DNA of 64,000 nt from the NCBI RefSeq assembly GCF_036226405.1, contig NZ_CP108464.1:6200001-6264000 (forward strand), given 5' to 3'. This stretch comes from Streptomyces sp. NBC_01260. GTDB lineage: Bacteria > Actinomycetota > Actinomycetes > Streptomycetales > Streptomycetaceae. The notes under the pieces are model-generated. The model searched no databases. It had not been told where the DNA came from and worked only from the letters and a program-made list of their open reading frames with translations. Shown in pieces: positions 52,860 to 61,750 of this stretch. Position 1 is the stretch's first letter; every line of letters begins with the position of its first letter. Made by a program: the position numbers and the translations under genes.

Positions 52860-55850
52860 ATGACGACGTTGCCGGGGCGCAGAAGCAGTACGTTCACCCG
52901 ACTGCTGCGGCACGGATTCACCGACCCGTCCGCCGCCGAGCAGCTGCTCGACCTGCCGGACCTGTCCTCCGTACGCTCCGATCCCGTCCTGCTCGAAGCA
53001 CTCGGGGCCACCGCCGACCCGGATCTGGCACTGCGCGGCGTCGTACGGCTCGTGGAGGCGGAGGAGGCCGACGAGCGGCAGATCCTGCTGGACACACTCG
53101 TGACCGCCAAGCCGCTGCGGGACCGGCTGCTCGGGGTGCTCGGGGCGTCCGAGGCGCTCGGTGACCACCTGGCCCGCCACCCGCGCGACTGGCAGGCCCT
53201 CGTCACGTACGAGGCCGCCGATCTGCACCCCGGAGTGCCCGAGTTCGAGCACGAGCTGGCCGGGGCCGACGATCCGGACGCGCTGCGCGTCGCCTACCGC
53301 CGGTGCCTGCTGTCGATAGCGGCCCGAGACGTGTGCGGCACGACGGATGTCGCCGAGACCGCCGCCGAGCTGGCCGACCTGGCCACGGCGACGCTGCGGT
53401 CCGCGCTCGCCATCGCCCGCACGGCCACGCCCGAGGACGCCGCGCAGTGCCGCCTCGCCGTCATCGCGATGGGCAAGTGCGGCGGCCACGAACTGAACTA
53501 CGTCTCCGACGTCGACGTCATCTTCGTGGCGGAACCCGCCGACGGCGCCGAGGAGAGCGCGGCCATCCCCGCCGCCACCCGGCTGGCCGCACACATGATG
53601 CGGATCTGCTCCGACACGACCGTCGAGGGCACCATCTGGCCCGTCGACGCCAATCTCCGCCCGGAGGGCCGCAACGGGCCCCTGGTGCGCACGCTGTCCT
53701 CGCACCTCGCCTACTACCAGCGCTGGGCCAAGACCTGGGAGTTCCAGGCGCTCCTCAAGGCCCGGCCGGTGGCCGGCGACCCCTCGCTGGGCGCCGATTA
53801 CATGGAGGCCGTCTCGCCGCTCGTCTGGCAGGCCGCCGACCGCGAGAACTTCGTCCCCGACGTGCAGAAGATGCGCCGCCGCGTCATCGACACCATCCCC
53901 GTCGACCGGGTCGACCGCGAGATCAAGCTCGGCCCCGGCGGACTGCGGGACGTCGAGTTCGCCGTACAGCTGCTCCAGCTGGTGCACGGCCGCAACGACG
54001 CCACCCTGCGCAGCGGCTCGACCCTGGACGCCCTCGGCGCGCTCGCCCGGGGCGGCTACGTGGGGCGGGTGGACGCCGCACAGCTGGACGACGCCTACCG
54101 CTTCCTGCGCGCCATGGAGCACCGCATCCAGCTCTACCGGCTGCGCCGCACCCATCTGGTCCCGGAGGACGAGCCGGATCTGCGGCGGCTCGGCCGCTCC
54201 CTCGGCCTGCGTACCGACCCCATCGCCGAGCTCAACCAGGCCTGGAAGCGGCACGCCTCCGTGGTGCGCCGGCTGCACGAGAAGCTGTTCTACCGGCCGC
54301 TGCTCGACGCCGTCGCCCAGCTCGCCCCCGGCGAGTCCCGGCTCAGCGCGAAGGCCGCCGCGCACCGGCTCGAAGCCCTCGGCTACGAGGACCCGGCGGC
54401 GGCGCTGCGGCACCTGGAGGCGCTGTCGTCCGGTGTCTCGCGCAAGGCCGCCATCCAGCGCACGCTGCTGCCGGTGCTGCTCGGCTGGTTCGCGGACTCC
54501 GCCGACCCGGACGCCGGACTGCTCGGATTCCGCAAGGTGTCCGACGCGCTCGGCAAGACCCCGTGGTACCTGCGGCTGCTGCGGGACGAGGGCGCGGCGG
54601 CCGAGAACCTCGCCCGGGTGCTGTCGGCCGGCCGACTCGCCCCCGATCTGCTGCTGCGCGCCCCCGAGGCGGTGGCGATCCTCGGCGACCCGCAGGGGCT
54701 CAAGCCCCGCAGCCGGGACGCCCTGGAGCAGGAGGTGCTGGCCGCGGTGGGGCGGGCCGAGGACGCCGAATCGGCGGTGGCGGTGGTGCGCGGGGTGCGG
54801 CGGCGCGAACTGTTCCGGACGACGTCCGCGGACCTCATCGGCTCCTACGGCACCGAGGAGAGCCCCGCCGAACCGGACCCGGGCGCGCTCGTCGACCGGG
54901 TCGGCAGCGCGGTCACCGATCTGAACGCCGTCACGATCGCCGGGGCGCTGCGTGCCGCGGTGCGCGCCGAATGGGGCGACACACTCCCCACGCGGTTCGC
55001 CGTGATCGGCATGGGCCGCTTCGGCGGCCAGGAGCTCGGATACGGCTCCGACGCGGACGTCCTGTTCGTCCACGCGCCGCGCGAGGGCGTCGACGAGCAG
55101 GAGGCGAGCCGGGCCGCGAACCGGGTGGTGGCCGAGGTGCGCAGGCTGCTCCAGCTGCCCACCGCGGACCCGCCGCTGATCATCGACGCCGATCTGCGCC
55201 CCGAGGGCAAGAGCGGACCGCTGGTCCGCACGCTGAAGTCGTACGAGGCGTACTACCGGCGCTGGTCGCTGGTCTGGGAGAGCCAGGCGCTGCTGCGCGC
55301 CCAGCCGATGGCCGGCGACGCGGATCTGGGCCGCGCGTTCATCGAGCTGATCGATCCGCTGCGCTACCCGGCGGAGGGGCTGGGGGAGGACGCGGTCCGT
55401 GAGATCCGGCGGCTGAAGGCCCGGATGGAGTCCGAGCGGATGCCGCGCGGCGCGGACCCGACGCTCCACACCAAGCTGGGCCGGGGCGGGCTGAGCGACG
55501 TCGAGTGGACGGTCCAGCTGATGCAGATGCAGCACGGCTGGGCCGAGCCGGGGCTGCGGACCACCCGGACCCGTGAGGCGCTGGCCGCCGCCTGTGCGGC
55601 GGAGCTGATCTCCGGCGAGGACGCGCAGACGCTGGACGAGGCGTGGGTGCTGGCGACCCGGGTCCGCAACGCGGTGATGCTGGTGCGGGGGAGGCCGGCC
55701 GACACGTTTCCGTCCGGGCCGCGGGAGCTGACGGCGGTGGGGCGTTACCTGGGGTACGAGCCCGGGCATGTCGGGGACATGCTGGACGACTACCGGCGGA
55801 TTACGCGGCGGGCGCGGGCGGTGGTGGACGAGCGGTTCTACGGGGCCTGA
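52860..55850 (+). CDS. glnE: Glutamine synthetase adenylyltransferase/deadenylylase
   Basis: 996-residue bifunctional enzyme that adenylylates GSI when nitrogen is plentiful and removes AMP when it is scarce. Two nucleotidyltransferase domains are visible: IAMGKCGGHELNYVSDVDVIFV at about residues 203-224 and IGMGRFGGQELGYGSDADVLFV at about 718-739. Each is followed by an alpha-helical GlnD-like partner with LRDVEF and LSDVEW. AGGAGA precedes ATG 52860. Its expected target, GlnA (GSI-beta), is not in this window; GlnA2 here lacks the modified tyrosine. Confidence 0.96.
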   Translation: MTTLPGRRSSTFTRLLRHGFTDPSAAEQLLDLPDLSSVRSDPVLLEALGATADPDLALRGVVRLVEAEEADERQILLDTLVTAKPLRDRLLGVLGASEALGDHLARHPRDWQALVTYEAADLHPGVPEFEHELAGADDPDALRVAYRRCLLSIAARDVCGTTDVAETAAELADLATATLRSALAIARTATPEDAAQCRLAVIAMGKCGGHELNYVSDVDVIFVAEPADGAEESAAIPAATRLAAHMMRICSDTTVEGTIWPVDANLRPEGRNGPLVRTLSSHLAYYQRWAKTWEFQALLKARPVAGDPSLGADYMEAVSPLVWQAADRENFVPDVQKMRRRVIDTIPVDRVDREIKLGPGGLRDVEFAVQLLQLVHGRNDATLRSGSTLDALGALARGGYVGRVDAAQLDDAYRFLRAMEHRIQLYRLRRTHLVPEDEPDLRRLGRSLGLRTDPIAELNQAWKRHASVVRRLHEKLFYRPLLDAVAQLAPGESRLSAKAAAHRLEALGYEDPAAALRHLEALSSGVSRKAAIQRTLLPVLLGWFADSADPDAGLLGFRKVSDALGKTPWYLRLLRDEGAAAENLARVLSAGRLAPDLLLRAPEAVAILGDPQGLKPRSRDALEQEVLAAVGRAEDAESAVAVVRGVRRRELFRTTSADLIGSYGTEESPAEPDPGALVDRVGSAVTDLNAVTIAGALRAAVRAEWGDTLPTRFAVIGMGRFGGQELGYGSDADVLFVHAPREGVDEQEASRAANRVVAEVRRLLQLPTADPPLIIDADLRPEGKSGPLVRTLKSYEAYYRRWSLVWESQALLRAQPMAGDADLGRAFIELIDPLRYPAEGLGEDAVREIRRLKARMESERMPRGADPTLHTKLGRGGLSDVEWTVQLMQMQHGWAEPGLRTTRTREALAAACAAELISGEDAQTLDEAWVLATRVRNAVMLVRGRPADTFPSGPRELTAVGRYLGYEPGHVGDMLDDYRRITRRARAVVDERFYGA

Positions 55851-55917
55851 GGGCGCGGTGGGCCGGTGGGGCGCGACGCCCTCGTGCGGGTGGCGGCGCT
55901 GGTGCGCCTGGGTGCTT

Positions 55918-55933
55918 CGGGGCTGCCGCCCCG
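55918..55933. terminator. Hairpin between convergent glnE and PAP2 genes
   Basis: CGGGGC-TGCC-GCCCCG, 6-bp stem and 4-nt loop, embedded in GGGGCTGCCGCCCC-type sequence that is common in Streptomyces gene ends. Confidence 0.5.
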
Positions 55934-55981
55934 GACCCCGCTCACTCTCGCCGGAGAGGCTTGGTTTGCGCGGGCTCGAAC

Positions 55982-56938
55982 TCAGTTCCTGCCCGCCGCC
56001 GCCTTCGCCCGGTGGACCGCGAGCGCGGACAGGCGGGGGCGGCGGGCTGCTCCGCGGGGAATCTGTTTCGGCAGGTGGTGCGGCAGCGCTCCGTACCAGG
56101 AGTACGACACCGCGTAGCCGAAGGCCAGGCAGGCCATGCCGCCCAGCGCGTCCAGCCAGAAATGGTTCGCGGTCGACACGATGACGATCAGGGTGACCGC
56201 CGGGTAGAGCAGGCCCAGGACGCGCGCCCAGGGCGCGGAGGCCAGCGCGAAGACGGTCAGGCCGCACCACAGTGACCAGCCGATGTGCATCGACGGCATC
56301 GCCGCGTACTGGTTCGACATGTTCTTGAAGTTGCCCGAAGCCATCGAACCCCAGGTCTGGTGGACCATGACCGTGTCGATGAACCGGCTGCCGTTCATCA
56401 GCCGGGGCGGGGCCAACGGGTAGAGGTAGTAACCGGCCAGCGCTCCCGCCGTGGTCGCGAACAGGGCCAGGCGGGCTGCCGCGTAGCGACCAGGGTGGCG
56501 GCGGAACAGCCATACGAGCACGCCGATGGTGACGATGAAGTGCAGTGTCGCGTAGTAGTAGTTCATCGACACGATCAGCCATGTCACCGAGTTGACCGCG
56601 TGGTTGACCGACTGCTCGACGGCGATGCCCAGGAACCGCTCGGCCGACCAGATCCAGTCGGCGTTGGCCAGGGCAGCCGCCTTCTGCTCAGGGACGGCGT
56701 TGCGCACCATCGAGTACAGCCAGTAACTGACCGCGATCAGCAGGATTTCGAACCAGAGGCGCGGCCGCCGGGGGGAGCGCGGCGAACGCAACCCGGCAAG
56801 GCTGTGGTCACGCAGCCTGCGCATCCGGTCCATGGTGCCGGGTTGCTTCGCGTTCGCCTCCGGAGCCGCCTCGTTCACGATGGGTGACGGGGTGGCCTCC
56901 GCGGGGCCTTCCTGTGATTTCACGCTCAATTCACCCAT
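55982..56938 (-). CDS. PAP2-family membrane phosphatase, AUR1-like
   Basis: 318 residues. A hydrophilic N-terminus (about 1-55) is followed by six membrane segments. The lipid-phosphatase motifs are AAMPSMHIGWSLW (C2, His) and STANHFWLDALGG (C3, His), as in the AUR1/PAP2_3 group acting on lipid phosphates. GYYLYPLAPPRLM is also conserved in this group. ATG 56938 lacks a clear Shine-Dalgarno. It is convergent with glnE and divergently arranged from nothing obvious (75 nt after malR). Confidence 0.88.
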   Translation of the reverse strand: MGELSVKSQEGPAEATPSPIVNEAAPEANAKQPGTMDRMRRLRDHSLAGLRSPRSPRRPRLWFEILLIAVSYWLYSMVRNAVPEQKAAALANADWIWSAERFLGIAVEQSVNHAVNSVTWLIVSMNYYYATLHFIVTIGVLVWLFRRHPGRYAAARLALFATTAGALAGYYLYPLAPPRLMNGSRFIDTVMVHQTWGSMASGNFKNMSNQYAAMPSMHIGWSLWCGLTVFALASAPWARVLGLLYPAVTLIVIVSTANHFWLDALGGMACLAFGYAVSYSWYGALPHHLPKQIPRGAARRPRLSALAVHRAKAAAGRN

Positions 56939-57013
56939 AGGCACAGAGTCTGCCAGATTCAACCGCTTCGCCTGATGATCCTCCGGCCGGGAGCGGGCTG
57001 TACGTCCTGCGGA

Positions 57014-58081
57014 CTACGGGTGCGCGTGGGATCCTTGGACCGGCGGGGCGGCAGAAGCCGCGTCGGGACCGGGACCCGCGGCCGTCGAGCCGCGCACGAC
57101 CAGCTCGGGCATGAAGACGAACTCGCTGTGCGGGGCGGGTGTGCCGCCGATCTCCTCAAGGAGCGTGCGCACCGCGGCCTGGCCCATCGCCGTCACCGGC
57201 TGCCGGATGGTGGTCAGGGGCGGATCGGTGAACGCTATGAGCGGGGAGTCGTCGTAGCCGACCACCGACAGATCGCGCGGCACGTCCTTGGACAGCCTGC
57301 GGGCGGCCCGGATCGCACCGAGCGCCATCATGTCGCTCGCGCACACCACCGCCGTGCAGCCCCGCTCCATCAGCGCTGACGCGGCCGCCTGGCCGCCCTC
57401 CAGCGTGTAGAGGGAGTGCTGGATCAGGCCCTCCACCTCGTCCGAGGTGAGGTTCAACTGCTCCTGCATCGTGGCGTGGAAGCCCTCGATCTTGCGGACC
57501 ACCGGGACGAACCGCTTGGGGCCGACCGCCAGTCCGATCCGGGTGTGGCCCAGCGATACCAGGTGCGTCACCGCCAGCCGCATCGCGGCCCGGTCGTCCG
57601 GTGAGATGAACGGCGCCTGCACCTTGGGCGAGAAACCGTTAACCAGTACGAAGGGGACTCCCTGGGCGCGCAGTTGCTCGTAGCGCTGCATATCGGCCGA
57701 GGTGTCGGCATGCAGTCCGGAGACGAAGATGATGCCCGAGACGCCGCGGTCGACCAGCATCTCCGTCAGCTCGTCCTCGGTGGAGCCGCCGGGGGTCTGG
57801 GTCGCCAGCACCGGGGTGTAGCCCTGCCGGGTCAGCGCCTGCCCGATGACCTGGGCGAGCGCCGGGAAGATGGGGTTCTCCAGCTCGGGCGTGATCAGGC
57901 CGACCAGACCCGCGCTGCGCCTGCGCAACCGTACGGGCCGTTCGTAACCCAGGACGTCGAGCGCGGCAAGGACGGATTCGCGGGTGGCAGCGGCAACACC
58001 GGGCTTGCCGTTCAGTACACGGCTGACCGTAGCTTCGCTGACCCCCGCCTGAGTTGCGATATCGGCAAGCCGTGCGGTCAT
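57014..58081 (-). CDS. malR: LacI family maltose repressor MalR
   Basis: 355 residues. The helix-turn-helix LADIATQAGVSEATVSRVLNG at about residues 5-25 is followed by a hinge and a periplasmic-binding-protein-like sensor domain. GVSGIIFVSGLHADTSADMQ and VVGYDDSPLIAFTDPPLTT are LacI-family landmarks. It faces malE and should repress malEFG and aglA, relieved by maltose or maltodextrin. Likely operators are the CTTGCAG-type repeats in the gap. ATG 58081 is the only sensible start. Confidence 0.93.
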   Translation of the reverse strand: MTARLADIATQAGVSEATVSRVLNGKPGVAAATRESVLAALDVLGYERPVRLRRRSAGLVGLITPELENPIFPALAQVIGQALTRQGYTPVLATQTPGGSTEDELTEMLVDRGVSGIIFVSGLHADTSADMQRYEQLRAQGVPFVLVNGFSPKVQAPFISPDDRAAMRLAVTHLVSLGHTRIGLAVGPKRFVPVVRKIEGFHATMQEQLNLTSDEVEGLIQHSLYTLEGGQAAASALMERGCTAVVCASDMMALGAIRAARRLSKDVPRDLSVVGYDDSPLIAFTDPPLTTIRQPVTAMGQAAVRTLLEEIGGTPAPHSEFVFMPELVVRGSTAAGPGPDAASAAPPVQGSHAHP

Positions 58082-58193
58082 GGGACTGGACTGTACCGGG
58101 AGTGGGTCGGATTGCCCACCATGCGCAGGAATCGGACGGCGGTGGGCGCACGGCCGGGCGGCAGGGCGGCCCCGCGGGTCGGTTCAGCAACAT

Positions 58194-58369
58194 CTTGCAA
58201 GGTCTTGCGGAGTCGGCCTGCGGGCTGCGGTCAGATCGTCGCACTGCGGAATCAGGGGCCGTGGCCTGCTCCTGTCAGGGTTCGGGGGCCCGCGTCAAGA
58301 GGCTTGACGGCAACCGTGAGGACACGCGAATGTAACGATCGTCGAAGCTTGCAGAAATCTTCCGCAAAC
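58194..58369. promoter_or_regulatory. MalR-type CTTGCA(G/A) operator repeats in the malR-malE gap
   Basis: CTTGCAAG (58194-58201) and CTTGCGG (58204-58210) are direct repeats with a 10-bp phase near malR. CTTGCAG (58348-58354) with a facing CCGCAAA arm (58362-58368) lies 60 nt upstream of the malE promoter. CTTGCAG heptamers are known in Streptomyces mal and amylase promoters. A tentative malE -10 is TACGTT (58396-58401). The remaining 370-nt gap shows no gene. Confidence 0.65.
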
Positions 58370-58451
58370 TCTTTCGGCCTTCTTTCATCCTTGTTACGTT
58401 CACGTCGACCCGGCGCCGCGACGGAGCGGTACGGCAGTTGAAGGAGTTCAG

Positions 58452-59729
58452 ATGCGACGTGGCATAACGGCCACCGCCCTGGTCGCGGCCCTGGCGCTCG
58501 CGGCGACCGCCTGCGGCAGCGATGACGACGATTCCAACGGCACCTCCAAGAGCTCGGGCGAGCTCTCCGGCACCGTGACGTGGTGGGACACCTCCACGGT
58601 GGGCAGCGAGGACAAGGTCTTCAAGAAGATCGCCGAGGGCTTCGAGAAGGAGCACCCGAAGGTCGACGTCAAGTACGTCAACGTCCCCTTCGGTGACGCG
58701 CAGAACAAGTTCAAGAACGCCGCGCAGTCCGGCTCCGGTGCCCCCGACGTGATCCGCTCCGAGGTCGCCTGGACGCCCGAGTTCGCCGACCTCGGCTACC
58801 TCGCCCCGCTGGACGGCACCCCCGCCCTCCAGAAGGCGGACGACTTCCTGAAGCAGGCCGCCGCGTCCACCAAGTACAAGGACAAGACGTACGCGGTGCC
58901 GCAGGTCATCGACTCCATGGGCATCTTCTACAACAAGAAGATCTTCAAGGACGCCGGCGTCGAGGTCCCCAAGACCGTCGGTGAGCTGAAGACCGTCTCC
59001 AAGAAGATCAAGGACAAGACCGGCAAGACCGGCCTCTACCTGCGCGGCGACGACGCGTACTGGTTCCTGTCCTTCCTGTACGGCGAGGGCGGCGACATGG
59101 TCGACGCCTCCAACCAGTCCATCACCATCGACAACCCGGCCGGCGTCAAGGCGATGAAGGTCGTCAAGGACCTCGTCGACTCCGGCGCCGCCAAGACCGA
59201 CGCGACGGACGGCTGGGAGAACATGCAGTCGTCCTTCAAGGACGGCAAGGTCGCGATGATGATCAACGGCCCCTGGGCCGTCGCCGACACCTACACCGGC
59301 AAGGAGTTCAAGGACAAGGCCAACCTGGGAGTCGCCCCCGTCCCGGCCGGCTCCGCCGCGCAGGGCGCCCCGCAGGGCGGTCACAACCTCGCTGTCTACG
59401 CCGGTTCCAAGAACCTTGACGCCTCCTACGCCTTCGTCGACTACATGACCTCCGTCAAGACCCAGGCCCAGGTCACCAAGGAGCTCAACCTCCTGCCGAC
59501 CCGCACCTCGGCCTACGGCCAGGAGAGCGTCGTCGACAACGAGATCGTCGGCTTCTTCAAGCCGGTCGTCGAGAGTGCCGTCGAGCGCCCCTGGATCCCC
59601 GAGACCGGCAGCCTCTTCGCGCCGCTCGTCACCGAGTACACCAAGGTCCTCACCGGACAGACCTCCCCGGAGAAGGCCGTCAAGACGACCGGCGACTCCT
59701 ACCGCAAGCTCCTCAAGGGCTGGAAGTAA
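58452..59729 (+). CDS. malE: Maltose/maltodextrin ABC transporter substrate-binding lipoprotein
   Basis: 425-residue solute-binding lipoprotein (lipobox LALAATACG, Cys21). The mature sequence is lysine-rich and shows the extracellular-binding-protein family 1 pattern GSGAPDVIRSEVAWTPEFADLGYLAPLD and WENMQSSFKDGKVAMMINGPWA. It binds maltose or maltodextrins outside the membrane and passes them to MalF/MalG. GAAGGAG precedes ATG 58452. It is first in malE-malF-malG-aglA. The ATPase (typically MsiK, shared) is not in this window. Confidence 0.94.
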   Translation: MRRGITATALVAALALAATACGSDDDDSNGTSKSSGELSGTVTWWDTSTVGSEDKVFKKIAEGFEKEHPKVDVKYVNVPFGDAQNKFKNAAQSGSGAPDVIRSEVAWTPEFADLGYLAPLDGTPALQKADDFLKQAAASTKYKDKTYAVPQVIDSMGIFYNKKIFKDAGVEVPKTVGELKTVSKKIKDKTGKTGLYLRGDDAYWFLSFLYGEGGDMVDASNQSITIDNPAGVKAMKVVKDLVDSGAAKTDATDGWENMQSSFKDGKVAMMINGPWAVADTYTGKEFKDKANLGVAPVPAGSAAQGAPQGGHNLAVYAGSKNLDASYAFVDYMTSVKTQAQVTKELNLLPTRTSAYGQESVVDNEIVGFFKPVVESAVERPWIPETGSLFAPLVTEYTKVLTGQTSPEKAVKTTGDSYRKLLKGWK

Positions 59730-59750
59730 CCCAGGAAGGCAGGCCGGCTG

Positions 59751-60770
59751 ATGGCTGTCCACACCAGCCAGTCGGTGGCGAAGGCCGCGGGCGACGACGT
59801 CGTCGCCCGCGGCCGGAGCCGCGGTACTGGTAACCCTCCGCCCCCGGGCAGGCTCCGGCGGGCGCTGTCGACCCACTGGTACGCCTGGACCATGGTCGCC
59901 CCGGTCGTCATCGTGATCGGCGTGATCATCGGGTATCCGCTGGTCCGCGGCATCTACCTGTCGCTGACCGACGCCAACGAGCGCAACGTCGAGCGGTCCA
60001 TCGGTGTCAACCACATCCCCGCGACGTACAAGTTCGTGGGTCTGGACAACTACACCGACGTGATCTCGGGCAACGAGTTCCTCGGCACGCTCGGCTGGAC
60101 CCTGGTGTGGACGGTCTCCTGTGTGGCCATCACCTTCGCCCTCGGCATGGGGCTCGCCAACATCCTCAACCGCCGGATCGCCGGTCGTTCCGCGTACCGG
60201 ATGGCGCTCATCCTGCCCTGGGCCATCCCCGGCTTCGTCTCCGTCTTCGCCTGGCGCTTCCTCTACAACGAGGACCGCGGGCTGCTCAACAAGATCCTCT
60301 CGGGGAACGGCTTCGATGGCATCCCGTGGCTCAACGACCCCACCTGGGCCAAGTTCTCCGTCATCGCCGTCAACGTGTGGCTCGGCGTGCCGTTCATGAT
60401 GGTCGCCCTCCTCGGCGGGCTCCAGTCCATCCCCAGCGAGCACTACGAGGCCGCCGAGATGGACGGCGCCACCGCCTGGCAGCGCTTCCGCCACATCACG
60501 CTGCCCGGACTGCGCCCGGTCTCCACGACGGTGATCCTGCTCTCCACCATCTGGACCTTCAACATGTTCCCGGTGATCTTCCTGCTGACCAGCGGCGGAC
60601 CCGGAGACGCCACCCAGATCCTGGTGACGCAGGCGTACAAGTTCTCGTTCGAGATCAGCCCGCGCGACTTCGCGCTCTCCTCCACGTGGGGTGTGCTGAT
60701 CCTCGTACTCCTGATGCTCTTCGCCGCTGTGTACCGGCGAGTCCTCCGCACACAGGGAGATGACTGGTGA
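59751..60770 (+). CDS. malF: Maltose ABC transporter permease MalF
   Basis: 339 residues with six membrane helices after an approximately 40-residue cytoplasmic N-terminus. The EAA loop is EHYEAAEMDGATAWQRFRHITLPGLRP, which contacts the ATPase. Short for MalF: it lacks the large periplasmic P2 domain of enteric MalF, as usual in Gram-positives. Its stop overlaps malG as GTGA, so coupled translation is expected. Confidence 0.94.
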   Translation: MAVHTSQSVAKAAGDDVVARGRSRGTGNPPPPGRLRRALSTHWYAWTMVAPVVIVIGVIIGYPLVRGIYLSLTDANERNVERSIGVNHIPATYKFVGLDNYTDVISGNEFLGTLGWTLVWTVSCVAITFALGMGLANILNRRIAGRSAYRMALILPWAIPGFVSVFAWRFLYNEDRGLLNKILSGNGFDGIPWLNDPTWAKFSVIAVNVWLGVPFMMVALLGGLQSIPSEHYEAAEMDGATAWQRFRHITLPGLRPVSTTVILLSTIWTFNMFPVIFLLTSGGPGDATQILVTQAYKFSFEISPRDFALSSTWGVLILVLLMLFAAVYRRVLRTQGDDW

Positions 60771-61645
60771 CCACGGCCCCCGCGCCCTCCGCGCGGCACT
60801 CCGCGCCCAAGGTCCGGCTGCGCGGCGAGCGTTCGCCGCTGGCCTCCACCGCACTGCACCTGACGCTCGTCGTCGCGTCCGTGATCGCCGTCTTTCCCGT
60901 GCTGTGGGTCCTGCTCACCTCGCTGAAGCCCGCCGAGTTCGCCACCACCACGGACTTCTTCAAAGAGACGACGATCGAGAACTACACGAACCTGCTCCAG
61001 AACACGAAGTTCCTGACCTGGTTCGGCAACTCGGTGGTCGTCGCCGGCCTCACCACGCTCGTCGGCGTGATCGTCTCCGCCTCCACCGGCTACGCCGTCA
61101 GCCGCTTCCGCTTCCCCGGCAAGCGCGGGCTGATGTGGACGCTGCTGATCACCCAGATGTTCCCGGTCGCCGTCCTCATCGTGCCGATCTACAACATCAT
61201 GGCGGGCATGGGGCTGCTCAATAAGCCCGCCGGTCTGGTCATCACCTACCTCACCATCTCGGTGCCCTTCTGCGCCTGGATGATGAAGGGCTTCTTCGAC
61301 ACCATCCCGCGCGAGATCGACGAGTCGGGGCAGGTCGACGGCCTCACCCCGTTCGGCACGTTCTGGCGGCTCATCCTGCCGCTGGCCAAGCCCGGTCTCG
61401 CCGTCACCGCGTTCTACTCCTTCATCACCGCATGGGGTGAAGTGGCGTACGCCTCCGCCTTCATGGTCGGCGAGGACAACCTCACGCTCGCGGGCGGACT
61501 CCAGCTGTTCGTCAACCGGTACGGGGCCCAGTGGGGTCCGATGACCGCCGCGTCCGTGCTCATCGCGATACCCGCGGCCCTGGTCTTCTTGTTCGCGCAG
61601 AAGCACCTGGTCACCGGCATGTCCGCCGGAGCCGTCAAGGGCTGA
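60767..61645 (+). CDS. malG: Maltose ABC transporter permease MalG
   Basis: 292 residues, six membrane helices. The EAA loop is PREIDESGQVDGLTPFGTFWRLILPLAKPG. It partners with MalF to form the channel. GTG start overlaps the malF stop by 4 nt. A GC-rich 105-nt gap with a hairpin separates it from aglA, which might lower aglA expression relative to the transporter. Confidence 0.94.
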   Translation: MTTAPAPSARHSAPKVRLRGERSPLASTALHLTLVVASVIAVFPVLWVLLTSLKPAEFATTTDFFKETTIENYTNLLQNTKFLTWFGNSVVVAGLTTLVGVIVSASTGYAVSRFRFPGKRGLMWTLLITQMFPVAVLIVPIYNIMAGMGLLNKPAGLVITYLTISVPFCAWMMKGFFDTIPREIDESGQVDGLTPFGTFWRLILPLAKPGLAVTAFYSFITAWGEVAYASAFMVGEDNLTLAGGLQLFVNRYGAQWGPMTAASVLIAIPAALVFLFAQKHLVTGMSAGAVKG

Positions 61646-61690
61646 CGTCCGCGCAGCACGACCGTACGACCCGCACGCACCAGTCACGGT

Positions 61691-61721
61691 GGCGCCGGCA
61701 TCCCGACCCGGTCCCGGCGCC
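61691..61721 (+). terminator. Possible attenuating hairpin between malG and aglA
   Basis: GGCGCCGG (61691-61698) and CCGGCGCC (61714-61721) can form an 8-bp stem with a 15-nt loop in the malG-aglA gap. It may act as a partial terminator or RNA processing point; the arms are self-complementary, so confidence is low. Confidence 0.35.
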
Positions 61722-61750
61722 GCTCCCCACCCAGACACCCCAGGGACGAC

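Noticed and set aside
52020..56582. A 1520-codon minus-strand open frame opposite glnE
   Set aside because: It is an antisense shadow caused by high GC; glnE on the plus strand has clear domain motifs. Only its 3' part, 52020-52559, is real (the PNPOx-like gene).
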